From Bubalus kerabau (taxonomy: Eukaryota; Chordata; Mammalia; Artiodactyla; Bovidae): DNA of 64,000 bases. The notes under the pieces were generated by a model. That model saw nothing but the letters and a program-made list of their open reading frames with translations, had not been told where the DNA came from and ran no database searches. The position numbers and the translations under genes were made by a program. The stretch is from positions 19,734,001-19,798,000 of the forward strand of contig NC_073646.1 in assembly GCF_029407905.1 (NCBI RefSeq). The letters are read 5' to 3'. Shown one piece after another: positions 53,750 through 64,000 of this stretch; the first letter of the stretch is position 1; each line of letters opens with the position of its first letter.

Positions 53750-54370
53750 CTCCTACACACCAAATCCATTCTTTCTCCCCTCCCAAATTAATCACTGTTA
53801 GTTTGGTATTCTTACAGCTCTACATCTGTATCTATGTATCTAATATTAGATATCCATATATTTATATCTCTAAAATTCATCCATTTAAAGTACACAATTA
53901 AATAAATATTTAGTATTTTAGTTGTGCAATCATTATCACAATCAATAGCAGAATAATCACTCCAAAAAGAAATCCTTTACCTTTACCCCTTTCTATTTCC
54001 TTGTAGCCCTTGGCAACTAATAATCGATTTTCTGTTTCTATGATTTGCCTGCATGTATTTTTAAAAAATATTTTACTGTATAAAGTAAAGCACAGATACA
54101 GAAAATCACCAAAATTATAAAGTGAATCATTATAAAGTTAACATCTTTACATCTACCATCCATGTCAAGAAATACAACTTTGCCAGCCCTTCATAGAAGC
54201 CCCTCCATATATCCCATCCCAATCACAGCCCTCTCCCTATCTCCCTCCAAAGCTTACCACTATCCTGATTTTAAAGTAATTATTATCTTGCATTTCTTTA
54301 TGGTTTTTTTTATCACCCATATGTACTGATATATGTAGGTTTACCTTTTAAAAAATGCTGGAATAATATT
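53750..54370 (-). mobile_element. Old L1 (L1M type) 3'-end relic
   Basis: ATTCATCCATTTAAAGTACAC, ACCCCTTTCTATTTCCTTG, GCCCTTGGCAACTAATAATC, GTTAACATCTTTACATCTACC and TATCACCCATATGTACTG are wording of old mammalian L1 3' regions in reverse orientation. Very diverged. Confidence 0.6.
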
Positions 54371-55140
54371 TTACACTTTGAGAAATATGGAGAGTTGCAT
54401 GAACTTGAGGAAGTCATGTATTCTTTTGATAATAAGCATACTCATAGTCCTTAATGTGTGCTAATGCTTATTACATGTTACCAAAACCCAGATCAGTCTT
54501 CTGCCAAACCATGCTCTCCACCACCATATAATAATGCCTTGAGCCTCAGTTTTCCCATATGAGCCCTAACAGCTGGCAGGTGATCTGACAATTATCAGCT
54601 AGTCTGTTGGTTCTCCAGTGAACACAATCTCTTTAAATATCAACATCAAATGAGGTTGTACCCTAGCTATGATGGAACAAGACAGAAACAAGTTTGCTCT
54701 GAAATCACGAAAACTTCCCCCCAAACTAGTATGAGTGACTATAGTTGTTTACTAAGTACAGAAAAAAAATTAAGATACCTACTCTTCAAATTGTCCCCAC
54801 TCCCTGAGACTACCCAATCTAGAACAGAGTCCCTGGTTTCTTAAGCCTTTTTCACATCACCCAGCACAAGCCCATTTAACGCCCTTTCACCAGGCACTCT
54901 CATGGTTCGCCATGCTATGTAGACACCCTTGCTGCAGCAAATTAATAGACTCAATTTCACTTGACCACAGATGTGTTCCTGGCAGTTTTGGGCATTGGTC
55001 TTGAAGATCTTTTCAATATGTCATATTTGTGACATAGCATGAAAACTGTCAACTGCTATGCAAATGTTAGCAATTACTACTTCCTTGATATGTACGGGAA
55101 ACAGACATTCCCTTCTGAATAGATCTCTACTGCCTCACTG
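54371..55140. other. Intronic, no recognised feature
   Basis: No exon or confident repeat is seen in this stretch of the intron between exons c and d. Confidence 0.5.
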
Positions 55141-55144
55141 GTTT

Positions 55145-56275
55145 TAGTGAGAATTAATTGACATAAAATATATAAACTGAAGGTTTACAACATGATGATT
55201 TAATGCATATAAGATATTGCAAAATGCTTGCATACTAAGGTTAAGTAACAATTCTATTGCTGCTGCAATAGAATAGAGAGTCACCATATTGTACATCAGA
55301 TCCCCAAAACTTATTCATTTTATAACTGGAAATTTGTACCCTCTGACCAACGTCTCCCCATTTCCCCCATCCCTTAGCTCCTGGCAACCATCATACTACT
55401 GTTCCTGTGAGTTTGGCATTTTTAGATTCCACATATAAATGATATCATATAGTATTTATTTTTCTCTGACTTATTTCATTTAGTTTAATGTTCTCAAGGT
55501 CCATTCATGTTGTCACATAGAGTAGAGTTTCATTATTTTTATAGCCAAATAATATCCCAGGGTATGTGTGTGTGTGTGTGTATATATACATTTTCTTTAT
55601 CCATTCATCCATAAATAGACACTTTGGATATTTCCATGACTTGGCTATTGTGAGTAATGTTGCAGTATGGGACTGGGATTCCCTTGTGGCTCAGCAGTAA
55701 AGAATCCGCCTACAATGCAGGAGACATAGGAGACGAGGGTTCGATCTCTGGATTAGGAAGATCCACTGGAGGGGGGCATGGCAACCCACTCCAGTATTCT
55801 TGCCTGGAAAATTCCATGGACTGAGGAGCCTGATGGACTACAGTCCATAGGGCTGCAAAGAGTTGGACATGACTGAAGTGACTGAGCATGCAGCACGAAC
55901 ATGGGACTACAGATATCTCTTCAAGAAAATTATTTCATTTCCTCCAGATATACACCCAGAAGTGGCATTAATGGATCATGTGGTAGTGCTATTTTTAATT
56001 TTTTGAGGGACATCCTGCTGTTTTTCATAGTGGCTGCATGAATTTATATTCCCACCAACAATGCACAAGAGGTTATTATCTCTTGACTTTTGTTAATAGC
56101 CATTCTATCAGGTGTGAGGTGATATCTCATTGTGGTTCTGATTTTCATTTCTCTAATAATCAGCAATGTTGTTGTTTTGCTATAGAGTTGTATGAATTCC
56201 TACACATTTTGTATTTCAACTCTTTATCAGATAGTTTGCAAATATTTTCCCCATTTAATGAGTAGGTCTTAGAGA
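55145..56275 (-). mobile_element. Old L1 (L1M type), reversed, with nested SINE
   Basis: GAGAATTAATTGACATAAAAT, GCATTTTTAGATTCCACATAT, CTTTATCCATTCATCCATAAA, then (after the SINE) TGTGGTAGTGCTATTTTTAA, TTATATTCCCACCAACAATGC and GTGTGAGGTGATATCTCATT. These are the classic reversed L1 ORF2 end and 3' UTR. A (TG)n/(TA)n run lies at 55566-55589. Confidence 0.88.
55672..55905 (+). mobile_element. Bov-tA SINE inside L1
   Basis: GGGATTCCCTTGTGGCTCAG head, GGGTTCGATCTCTGGATTAGG, Bov-A body, GACTGAAGTGACTGAGCATGC tail. Confidence 0.92.
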
Positions 56276-56279
56276 AAAG

Positions 56280-57065
56280 TAATATACCAAGTTCCTTTCC
56301 CTCTAAGTAGTTAGAGAAGTGTTGAATTTATAGATGCTAAGTGCCTGAGACCCTGCTATATTCAAACCCAAGGCAAAGGTACCCTTGGACTCTGTAACAA
56401 GTGGAAGGTGATGGTTTGTGTACTCAGGTAAAATCACCCTGTTTATCTTCCTTATTTTACAAATCAGAAAGATATATGCCACAGGGGAGAGCAAGGTCAC
56501 AGAATGTTAAGTCTGAAAATGGCATTAAGATTCTTAACCAAGGATGTATCACAGAATAAAAGTATGGAAACCTGTAGACCTGGATGGATGAAGTTGCATA
56601 TGAAGCAAAATATACTCCTAAAGTGTCAGATGATGGGAGAAAATCTTATTTATTTGTTTGTTTATTATTATTACTTTATTTAGGCCTATCTGGCTCCAAA
56701 GAATTGTAAGAAACATAACATGTGAATCTGTCATTCGCCTTTGATTGAGAACCTCTCATCTAGCCTCGCTCCTAGAACACAAGCTGACCACACAGAACTT
56801 ACCTCTTCATGAGACTCTCTGTTCCTCTATGCCTAACCAAAAACTCCTCAAATCCTCTTTTCATCTTCTCATCCTATTTCATACAACTTTCAACATGGCA
56901 TATTCAAATGCCACTCCTTGAGTCTAACTCAAGTGTCTCTGGCCTAAATACCCTTTCTCTATCTTCCATCAGGACAGACTGCCTTACACTAGCCCTCCAT
57001 CCACAAAGATGGTCTGGTTCTGCAGGGGGTGGCACAAAAAGTAATGAACTCTCTCCTTCACGTAC
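56280..57065. other. Intronic, no recognised feature
   Basis: A TTTATTTGTTTGTTTATTATT patch at 56645-56680 is simple sequence. Open frames at 56303-56500 and 56809-57189 lack domains; the second runs over exon c in reverse. Confidence 0.5.
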
Positions 57066-57245
57066 CAGTAATGTCATTCCTTCCTCCCCCAGGAGGGCCC
57101 ATGGCTGTCACAAGAAGCACATCAACGATGTCCAGCTTGTTGGTATCCTTCTTGTCAAACCAGTAACCATGGTCAATCCATTGCCGTAGGAGCTCAATGG
57201 GGGGCTGTGCTCCATATACCTCTTTGGCTGGCATGTTGAGGTCAT
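57066..57245 (-). CDS. DNAH3: DNAH3 exon c (AAA3 Walker B and sensor region)
   Basis: 180 nt, phase 1 in and 1 out. It completes Walker B (DDLNMPAKEVYGAQPP), then IELLRQWIDHGYWFD and MGPPGGGRNDITG, a conserved stretch of axonemal AAA3. Acceptor CCCCAG|AT, donor ACTG|GTACGT. The DD pair expected for Walker B is formed by the split codon plus the first full codon. Confidence 0.95.
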
Positions 57246-57725
57246 CTGGGGAAAGAAATGATGGCCACAGATTGTAAGTCTATGGGATCCTTTGCTCTTT
57301 TAGGAGGTAGCAGAAGACTATCCTTCCATGGGAGAGTCCATACTCAATTGTTATACCCTCACTCTAGGTAGGGCTCAGCCAGTGGACATTTTCACCATAA
57401 TGGAAGAGATTTTTCAGGGTTCTGGCTTTCCTGGTTTATTGAGATCTCTGTGCATTTATTGAGATCTCTGTGCATGAGATCCTCTGTGGAAGGATGCATA
57501 GATTGGCATTAACAAACAGATATTAAAATTTTTCCCATTCCTTCACCCAAAATATATAGATTGTCTACTATGTGCTAGACACTTTGTTAATTTCTAGGGA
57601 TATGATGGTGAGAAAGAAAGTCATGCTTCTAGTTGACAGAGTATTTAATTTACCACCAGGTAATAGTGGGAACTTCAACAGCAGAAAAGCTTCAAGCTAG
57701 GGTTTTTGAAGAGCAAAATCAAAAA
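57246..57725. other. Intronic, no recognised feature
   Basis: TTTATTGAGATCTCTGTGCA is present twice in tandem at 57436-57473 (period 20). Nothing else is recognised. Confidence 0.5.
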
Positions 57726-57727
57726 GG

Positions 57728-57845
57728 CAAGGATAAATTGTGATCTCCTCCAGGGTAGGGATTGATTTTCTCCAATAGTACATTGTTCAGTACTGGCGCA
57801 TAGAAGGCACTCAATCATTTCCAATGAACATTGACTAAATGCCCA
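57728..57845 (+). repeat. L2 LINE 3' end relic
   Basis: CCTCCAGGGTAGGGATTGATT, CAGTACTGGCGCATAGAAGG, CACTCAATCATTTCC. L2 3' pattern. Confidence 0.55.
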
Positions 57846-57859
57846 GTTTTGTGTCATGT

Positions 57860-58010
57860 AACATTTTAGGAATTTTATACATATTACCTCATCTACTCAA
57901 GATGATGACTTTATAAGAGGAAGATAGTATTACCTTTATGTTAGAGGTGAGGAACTGAAGGTAATGGAATAATATACTTAGGGTTAAAAAGTGAGATTTG
58001 GACGTAGGTC
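57860..58010 (-). repeat. MIR SINE relic
   Basis: TTTTATACATATTACCTCATC, AGAGGTGAGGAACTGAAGG, GTGAGATTTGGACGTAGGTC. Reversed MIR. Confidence 0.6.
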
Positions 58011-58289
58011 TGTTTGACTGCAAAGCTTAAATTGCTTTTGGATATACCATAAAAATAGGAAGGGAGAACAGACGAGAGTAAGGGACAAAAGAGGGAGGGA
58101 GGACAAGAAAGGGAAAAGAAAATATGATCCCTCCCTTTAAGGAGCTGTTGTTAATTGGCAAGGATATAAATACATGCAACATTTATTGTCAATACCTTAA
58201 TTTTAAAGACAGAACATGAGATAATTCAGAAGAGCAGGGAATTACTATTATTACTAAATGAGAATTCTATGAATTAGCAGTAAGAGAGT

Positions 58290-58412
58290 AGAAAACATAA
58301 TGTATTTGGCACCAAGAAACTTGGTTTTGGCTTGTGGCTCCAGAATTTTCTAGATGTTTGACTCTGAACAGGGAATTTAACCTTCAGAGCCTCATTTAAT
58401 TTACTAGTAAAG
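58290..58412 (+). repeat. MIR SINE relic
   Basis: GGCTTGTGGCTCCAGAATTTT, TTTGACTCTGAACAGGGAAT, TTCAGAGCCTCATTTAATTTAC. Diverged MIR. Confidence 0.5.
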
Positions 58413-58426
58413 TAGATTTTTTTAAA

Positions 58427-59787
58427 AAGTCAGTTTTCATTCCAATCCCAAAGAAGGGCTGTGCCAAAGAATGTTCAAACTAACAGACAATTGTGCTCAT
58501 TTCCTATGCTAGTAAAGTTACTCAAAATCCTTCAAGCTAGGCTTCAGCAGTACATGTACTGAGAACTTCCAGATTTACAGGCTGAGTTTAGAAAAGGTGG
58601 AGGAGCCAGAGATCAAATTGCCAACATTTGTCAGATCATGGAGAAAGCAAGGGAATTCCAGAAAAACTGCTGCTTCAATGACTACGAGGAAACCTTTGAC
58701 TGTGTGGATCACAACAAACTGTGGAAAATTCTTAAAGAGATGGGAATACCAGACCACCTTACATGTGTCCTGAGAAACTTGTATGCAGATCAGGAAGCAA
58801 CAGTTAGGACCTTATATGGAACAAATTACTGGTTCAAAATTGGTTCAAATTTTATGGTTCAAAATTGGGAAAGCAGTATGACAAGGCTGTATATTGTTAC
58901 CCTGTTTATTTAACTTATATGTAGAGTACATCATGTGAAATGCCAAGCTGTATGAGTCACAAGCTGGAATCAAGATTGTCATGAGAAATACCAACAACCT
59001 CAGATATGCAAATGATACCACTCTAATGGAAGAAAATGAAGAGCAGCCAAGAGCCTCTTGATGAGGTCAAAAGAGGAAAGTGAAAAAGCTAGCTTAAAAC
59101 CCAACATTCAGAATACCAAGATCATGGCACCCAGTCTCATCACTTCATGGCAAATAGAAGGGGGAAAAGTAGAAGCAGTGATGGATTTTCCTTTCTTGGG
59201 CTCCAAAATAACTGTGGATGGTGACTGCAGCCATGAAATTAAAAGATGCTTGGTCCTTGGAAGGAAAGGTGTGATAAACCTAGACAGTGTATTCAAAAGC
59301 AAAGACTTCACTTTGCTGACAAAAGTCCATATAGTCAAAGCTATGGTTTATCCAGTAGTTGTGTATGGATGTGACAGTTGGACCATAAAAAAGGTTGAGC
59401 ACCAGAAAATTGTTGTTTTCAAATTGTTGTTCTGGAGAAGACTCTTGAGAGTCCCTTGGACTGCAAGGAAGTCAAACCAGTCAGTCCTAAAGGAAGTCAA
59501 CCCTGAATATTCATTGGAAAGACTGATGCTGAAAGTGAAGCTCTAATACTTTGGCCATCTTATGCAAAGAGCCAACTCATTGGAAAAGACCCTGATGCTG
59601 GGAAAGATTGAAGGCAAAAGGAGAAGTGGGTGGCAGAAGATGAGATGGTTAGAAAGCATCATTGACTGAATGAACAAGAACTTGAGCAAACTCTGGGAAA
59701 TAATGGAGGACAGGGAAGCCTGGCTTGCTGCAGTCCATGGGGTTGCAAAGAGTTGAACATGACTTAGTGACTGAATAACAACAACAA
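58427..59787 (+). mobile_element. BovB LINE, old 1.36-kb 3' copy
   Basis: From AAGTCAGTTTTCATTCCAATC through the reverse transcriptase (weak frame 58638-58913 with MEKAREFQKN and FDCVDHNKLW) to GACTGAATAACAACAACAAAG. Motif A is altered and the region around 58850 has an internal duplication of GGTTCAAAATTGG. The C-terminal frame 59058-59546 is open but diverged (YGCDSWTIKKVEHQKI). Confidence 0.93.
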
Positions 59788-60184
59788 AGAGATCACGATG
59801 GCCAATAAACTCAAGGGGTTGTGAGGCTCAAAAGAAATAAATGAGGAAGTGCTTTCTAAACAGATAAAATTCTGGAAAAATTCAATGTGCTCATTTGGCA
59901 ACTATTAGATTTCTTCATACACTGATAACATATTTATCTGGCACTTAATGGAATAGAAGCTTATCACAGTGTGTGAGTTGCTTCTGGAGACACAAGAGAG
60001 CAAACACTACAATCCCCTTCTGAACATAACTTCTGTCACCACAAAGTAACTTGGCCTGATCCATGGGCTCAACTTCATCCCAGGAGAAACTGGGATCCTC
60101 CCTCAGGCAAAAAGGCCTGGACCATGTCTCAACATGGAAAATTTGGCATATAGTACATAGTTAAAAATACTTGGAAATGAATGA

Positions 60185-60300
60185 AGGAAAGGACAGGAAC
60201 AAAAAATGAAAGAAGCAAGAAAGGGAGGGAAGGAGAGAAGAAAGGATGGAAAGATGGAAGAAAAGAAGGAAGGAAAATAGGAGGGGAGGGAAGGAATGCG
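60185..60300. repeat. (GGAA)n-like purine tract
   Basis: Irregular GGAA, GAAA and GGGA units on the plus strand for about 115 bp (AAGAAGGAAGGAAAATAGGA, GGGAGGGAAGGAATG). It lies about 140 bp downstream of exon b's donor. Confidence 0.85.
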
Positions 60301-60438
60301 GAATTATATTAACCAGAAATATTTTATCTTCCATAGACAGTAAAATGAATATACAGCAGTCCTACAAAGGGAAATTCGGTTTTGCTGCAACTTAAAATAG
60401 AAGAATTTGGTGTGTCCAGATCCAGGCCAGTGCCTTAC

Positions 60439-60733
60439 CCACAAATACCACTGCTTTCTTCCCTATGGGAGGCCCAAAAAGGCCTTTCCGCCGGCGATCC
60501 AGCTTGGACATGATGATATCCTGCGTCTGATTGGCTGAAGTTCTGGCAGAGAAATTGATGCAGTTGGGCAGATAAGTATTTTTGGGAAGGCGAAGTAGGA
60601 AGTTGTTGGTGATGACTGATTTGCCTGTGCCCGTGGGTCCTACGAACAGCATTGGAATCTCATGGTCCAGGTAGGTTTTCAAGAAGAAGGACTGTCGGGC
60701 TGTCTCCATGGTGGGGATGATGAGTTCTGAGAC
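60439..60733 (-). CDS. DNAH3: DNAH3 exon b (AAA3 P-loop)
   Basis: 295 nt, phase 0 in and 1 out. It opens with VSELIIPTMETARQ and carries the AAA3 Walker A motif GPTGTGKS at exon residues 32-39, then LDRRRKGLFGPP and KKAVVFV, the start of the Walker B strand completed by the next exon. AAA3 binds nucleotide and gates motor release from microtubules in dyneins generally. Acceptor CACAG|GTC, donor GTGG|GTAAGG. The lysine and serine of the P-loop are intact. Confidence 0.95.
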
Positions 60734-60879
60734 CTGTGCCACAAAGACATTGGTGAGTCTTGATACTGGACCAGGAGATTGTGTCTTGGTATTCAAGAGA
60801 CTTGAGAGTTTTATCCTTACTATCCATTCAGCTCTGTCTCTTATTTATCTTTATAATTTTGAGTATTTTACCTCTCTAG

Positions 60880-61110
60880 CAGCCTAGTTTCTTCATCTAT
60901 GAAATGGGGATAAAAATGGCATGTAGTTCACTGAGCTGTTTTGAAGGTTAAATGAAATCTTGTATGTAAATATAGACAATAACTGTCTATTGTCCCTGTT
61001 TTAGAGATGAGGAAACAGATCCAGAGCTCACCAACACAGCAAGTAAACGGAAATGCAAAGATTTTAATTCCAGCTTGTCTGATCCCAAGGACTGTATTCT
61101 TAACTACTGA
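60880..61110. repeat. Two facing MIR relics
   Basis: 60880-60975 is plus-oriented (TTTCTTCATCTATGAAATGGG, GAAGGTTAAATGAAATC). 60990-61110 is reversed (CTGTTTTAGAGATGAGGAAAC, AACACAGCAAGTAAACGG, CTTGTCTGATCCCAAGGAC). Confidence 0.6.
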
Positions 61111-61540
61111 AATGTCACATTGTAAACACCAATTATAGTAAGGCTGGGTCTACAGCTGCTGCCCTCTGAGACCTTTTCTTTGAGCCAAGCTGTCTGCCTT
61201 GCCCTAGGAAAGATCCACCTCCCATATGCCATCTATACTGCCTGTCCAAGAAGGGTTAGGTATGACCCTTGACCCCCATTCCTTGTGCTTATTCCTCATC
61301 TGCTTTTCCTAAGGCTCATATTCTTGGTTCCTCCTATTAATCCCTTTAGCAATATGGAAATTGCAAAACTCATCCTGGTATTCAGATTCCAATTGGGCTC
61401 TAAGGGCTTGGTCTTGGATTCCTAGAATCTCTATTACTTTGAGTAGAAAATCTTGCTTTAGATTGGCTTTTCTGAGCTTGAACCCTATTGTCAACCATCT
61501 GGCTGCTTTTGGTCCCTCCAATGATGGGTAGAGGAAGGGG
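61111..61540. other. Intronic, no recognised feature
   Basis: A minus-strand frame at 61309-61521 starts with a coiled-like segment (LESEYQDEFCNFHIAKG). Similar peptides occur in L1 ORF1 proteins, so an L1 ORF1 relic is possible. Confidence 0.4.
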
Positions 61541-61542
61541 TC

Positions 61543-61748
61543 TGCTGTTGTTCAGTCACTAAGTTGTGTCCAGTTCTTTTGTGACCCCATGGACTTTAGC
61601 CTGCTAGGCTCCTCTGCCCATGGGATTTCCTAGGCAGGAGTACTGAAGTGGGTTACCATTTCTTTCTTCAGGGTATCTTCCCAACTCAGGGACTGAACCT
61701 GTGTCTCCTGCATTGGCACGCAAATTCTTTGCCACTGAGCCAAGAGTG
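61543..61748 (-). mobile_element. Bov-tA SINE, diverged
   Basis: Reversed: TTGTTCAGTCACTAAGTTGTG, ATGGGATTTCCTAGGCAGGAG, CATTTCTTTCTTCAGGGTATC, TGTGTCTCCTGCATTGGCA, TTTGCCACTGAGCCA. Older than most copies here. Confidence 0.88.
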
Positions 61749-62059
61749 TAGCCACAGAGGAAGGGGTAGTTAGATCTAAACCATATGCTGAAGTCTACTT
61801 ATATGTCTAGACTGGAAAAGGCTAGTGAACATGGAGCCACTATGCTGTGTAACTCTAGGGAGCACCACCCACACTATGGTTTATGTAAATGGTGCTCCTA
61901 AAACAAAACCAGACCATAATGCAAATGGCACCAACAGGGACTGTGCAGTGTGGTGGCTATGTGTATATGGTTAGACTAAGCTTGACTTATTTTGATTAAT
62001 AATTTGATCAATGAAAAAGGAGCAAAGAGAACAGAGAAATTGAAGTGGCAAGGAAGAGA

Positions 62060-62235
62060 ATTAACAAGTATTGAGCTATGGATGTTTTGCCTGTGTTATT
62101 CCCTGCAGTTTTCCCAACAGCCCTCTGAGGCAGCTGTATTATTAGCTCACTTTTTCAGATAAAAAAATTGAGACTGGAGGATGGCCAACTTGGCCAAGTC
62201 ACATAGCCAGTAAGTGATACTGAATGCTAAACCAA
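62060..62235 (-). repeat. MIR SINE relic
   Basis: TTCCCAACAGCCCTCTGAGG, AAATTGAGACTGGAGGATGG, GCCAAGTCACATAGCCAGTAAG. Good reversed MIR. Confidence 0.7.
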
Positions 62236-62382
62236 GTATCAAGACTGGGAATTTTAAGCAATTTGGATTTCACAGATTTTTATTTTCAGGGGCTAGAACA
62301 GTTTTTTCACAAGTGAAAAATTCCCAGCATAACTAAAATATTTTCTGCATTTGACTCATTTGTAGGAATCTAGCAAGATTTC

Positions 62383-62663
62383 AGGAGAAGGCAATGGCAC
62401 CCCACTCCAGTACTCTTGCCTGGAAAATCCTTGGATGGAGGAGCCTGGTAGGCTGCAGTCCATGGGGTCACTAAGGGTCGGACACGACTGAGCGACTTCA
62501 CTTTCACTTTTCACTTTCATGCATTGGAGAAGGAAATGGCAACCCACTCCAGTGTTCTTGCCTGGAGAATCCCAGGGACAGGGGAGCCTGGTGGGCTGCC
62601 GTCTATGGGGTCACACAGAGTTGGACATGACTGAAGCGACTTAGCAGCAGCAGCAGCAGCAGC
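62383..62663 (+). mobile_element. Bov-A2 SINE dimer, 11-bp target duplication
   Basis: Two units (AGGAGAAGGCAATGGCACCC and TTGGAGAAGGAAATGGCAAC) joined by TTCACTTTTCACTTTCATGC, with an (AGC)n tail of about eight units. The duplication AGCAAGATTTC at 62372-62382 and 62664-62674 is perfect. Little diverged. Confidence 0.95.
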
Positions 62664-62674
62664 AGCAAGATTTC

Positions 62675-63190
62675 AAACCCCTGGAGCTCAGGTGATGAAG
62701 CTCTTTTAAGGAGAATAAAAGTTTAGAACCTCAGTGCTGAGGGGTTCTTTACAGTCTTTTCAGTCTCCAGTGTGTGTCCTGAACTCATCACACATTCACT
62801 CCTGCCTGTGGCACCCTTTTCACAAGCAGCTGTGGTCCTGTCTGGTGTCTGATTTTGTTTTCAGTATTTCCACATTTCCATCCACCACCTACTACTCTAC
62901 GCTAGGCCTGAACAAACTACAGTTATCCCAATAAAGCTCAATTTTGTCCACCAGATACTGCAAGTAGAGGCATGAAAGTGCACATCTGGAAAAAATTTCC
63001 ACAAGAAAATGAGTAGGAGTTGTAAGTGAATCTTCTGCTAACCAGAAAATCTATTAACCGTTTTTCTGAGAACTCTGATTAAAGAAATCTTTCTCTGGGG
63101 ATTTTAAAGAAAAGGCAAGGATCTTTTTGGCTGAGATATCTGAGAGGGGGACTGATGACCACCTGGCATTGTTCATACTGACAATAATTA
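62675..63190. other. Intronic, no recognised feature
   Basis: Unique-looking; a plus-strand open frame at 62734-62934 lacks any domain. Confidence 0.5.
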
Positions 63191-63224
63191 GAATAGCAAC
63201 TGGATAATCTAGCACAATGTGAAT

Positions 63225-63395
63225 GCCACAGATTCATGTATAATGTCTTCAATCTTTGCAACCATTCTTTAGGTATTTTTTCTTCTATTGTGTAGTTGCA
63301 TAAACTGAGGCAGAAAGGATGAAGACTGAATAAGAAATCTGGGACTCTCTGATTCTAAAGTCTGTGCTTTTGAAGGCTCAATTCAATTAATGTTT
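63225..63395 (-). repeat. MIR SINE relic
   Basis: AATCTTTGCAACCATTCTTTAGG, GTTGCATAAACTGAGGCAG, GGGACTCTCTGATTCTAAAG. Reversed and diverged. Confidence 0.5.
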
Positions 63396-63531
63396 GAACA
63401 TTTTTCTAAAGTAAATTCTTTCACTTTTTCTAAAGTAAGTTATTTAACTAACCCAGATCTGATGTTAACGTCTCCACTTTGCTGAATATCAGGTCATTAC
63501 TGAGGTTCTATGACCAATAACTCTCTTTTAC

Positions 63532-63635
63532 CTTTGCATTTGCGGAGATATGTTCCTCCTCTTTGGTGATATACTCTGTCCATGTGTACCAATGTCCACT
63601 AGCTTGCTTGAGGAAATAAAAATCATAGATGCTTC
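63532..63635 (-). CDS. DNAH3: DNAH3 exon a (before AAA3)
   Basis: First exon of the gene in the window, 104 nt. It begins with two bases completing a glycine codon and encodes SIYDFYFLKQ through EEHISANAK. The WYTWTEYI segment is typical of the stretch before AAA3 in axonemal dyneins. Acceptor TCCAG and donor AAG|GTAAAAG give phase 1 in and phase 0 out, joining cleanly to the next exon. No further exon is seen between here and the window end. Confidence 0.88.
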
Positions 63636-63639
63636 CTGG

Positions 63640-64000
63640 ACCCAAAGAAATAGAACAAGTTATTAGCACATCAGGGGTTTACATTTCATATTTGAGATAT
63701 TTAACTACCTCAGCCATAGGCATCTGAAATGTATGACTATCAGTATTGGTAACTGTATAAACTAGAAAAACATCTTTTAAAGAATAATGACTTTATTATA
63801 TGTATAAAAATAATGGGTATTGATTATACAAATAATGATAATATAAATAATATAAACAGGAAGTATTGAAAAGAAAAAAAAGGGAGAAAACAAATGGCTC
63901 CAAATCTCACAATCAGAGATTACTTTCGGCAGCAATCCTTCCAGTCCTCTCTTGAGGCATACAAACATATTGAAGGTGAACGTATAGGTAAATGAAAGAA
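63640..64000. other. Intronic, A/T-rich, no recognised feature
   Basis: Upstream of the first exon in the window. An A/T-rich patch (ATAATGATAATATAAATAAT) lies at 63770-63860. No exon is visible before the window end. Confidence 0.5.

Larger units (their letters stand above)
3209..63635 (-). other. DNAH3: DNAH3 gene, internal part (15 exons)
   Basis: Axonemal dynein heavy chain 3, an ATP-driven minus-end motor of the ciliary and sperm-flagellar inner arms. Fifteen exons join in one open frame of about 1,721 codons. Seen in order: AAA3 P-loop GPTGTGKS (partial codons 66-73), Walker B VVFVDDLNMP across an intron, AAA4 P-loop GIGGSGRQS (about 426-434), stalk coiled coil 1, microtubule-binding tip, coiled coil 2, AAA5-AAA6 and C-terminal motifs (LGQGQGP, QNCHLATSWMP, LQNGIKMTNEPPKG, GWNIPYEFNE). 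AAA1 and AAA2 lie upstream of the window and the last exons downstream. All introns are GT-AG and no exon has a stop or frameshift, so the gene looks functional. DNAH7 and DNAH12 are the alternatives; the residue choices recalled from the family favour DNAH3. Confidence 0.93.

Noticed and set aside
1..64000. An undescribed defence, mobile or biosynthetic system
   Set aside because: Everything codable is either DNAH3 or known retrotransposon relics; no other conserved gene set is seen.

Overview
The window is nuclear DNA from a bovid-type ruminant. The evidence is the repeat content: many BovB (RTE-clade) LINE fragments, Bov-tA and Bov-A2 SINEs, CHR-type tRNA-derived SINEs and ruminant L1 3' ends, on a background of old mammalian MIR, L2, hAT, MaLR and L1M relics. 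I cannot tell cattle, buffalo, sheep and goat apart from the sequence alone.

I see one real gene. Fifteen consecutive internal exons of an axonemal dynein heavy chain lie on the minus strand between 63635 and 3209. They have GT-AG borders, compatible phases and no internal stop, and give about 1,721 codons (5,166 nt). They start just before AAA3 and run through AAA3, AAA4, the stalk with its microtubule-binding tip, AAA5, AAA6 and part of the C-terminal domain. Wording such as GWNIPYEFNESDLRISMRQ and KMIEDYWGVSRKILGDLKF fits DNAH3 rather than its close relatives DNAH7 and DNAH12, as I recall those families. DNAH3 is an inner-arm dynein motor of cilia and sperm flagella. The first exons (N-terminal tail, AAA1, AAA2) and the last exons lie outside the window. 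I found no promoter, 5' UTR or polyadenylation signal of the gene.

Layout by coordinate (the gene reads right to left): 1-3200, downstream intron, ending in a four-copy 55-bp tandem repeat that includes the last exon's splice donor; 3209-19776, the exons for AAA6 and the C-terminal domain and a 2,142-nt exon for the stalk tip to AAA6; 19777-31732, an intron filled by BovB and L1; 31733-31931, a stalk exon; 31932-42304, an intron holding a near full-length nested BovB complex; 42305-53338, seven exons covering the stalk and AAA4 and part of the AAA3-AAA4 region; 53339-63635, three AAA3 exons in introns with old L1 and BovB.

I found no undescribed multi-gene system, CRISPR array, operon or functional RNA gene. 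The most unusual items are the minisatellite across an exon-intron border, the very long exon, several retrotransposons with 5' inversions or snapback hairpins, and a BovB inserted in another BovB. Repeat borders are judged by eye, accurate to roughly 5-30 bases unless a target-site duplication fixes them; exon borders are set by splice signals plus reading frame.
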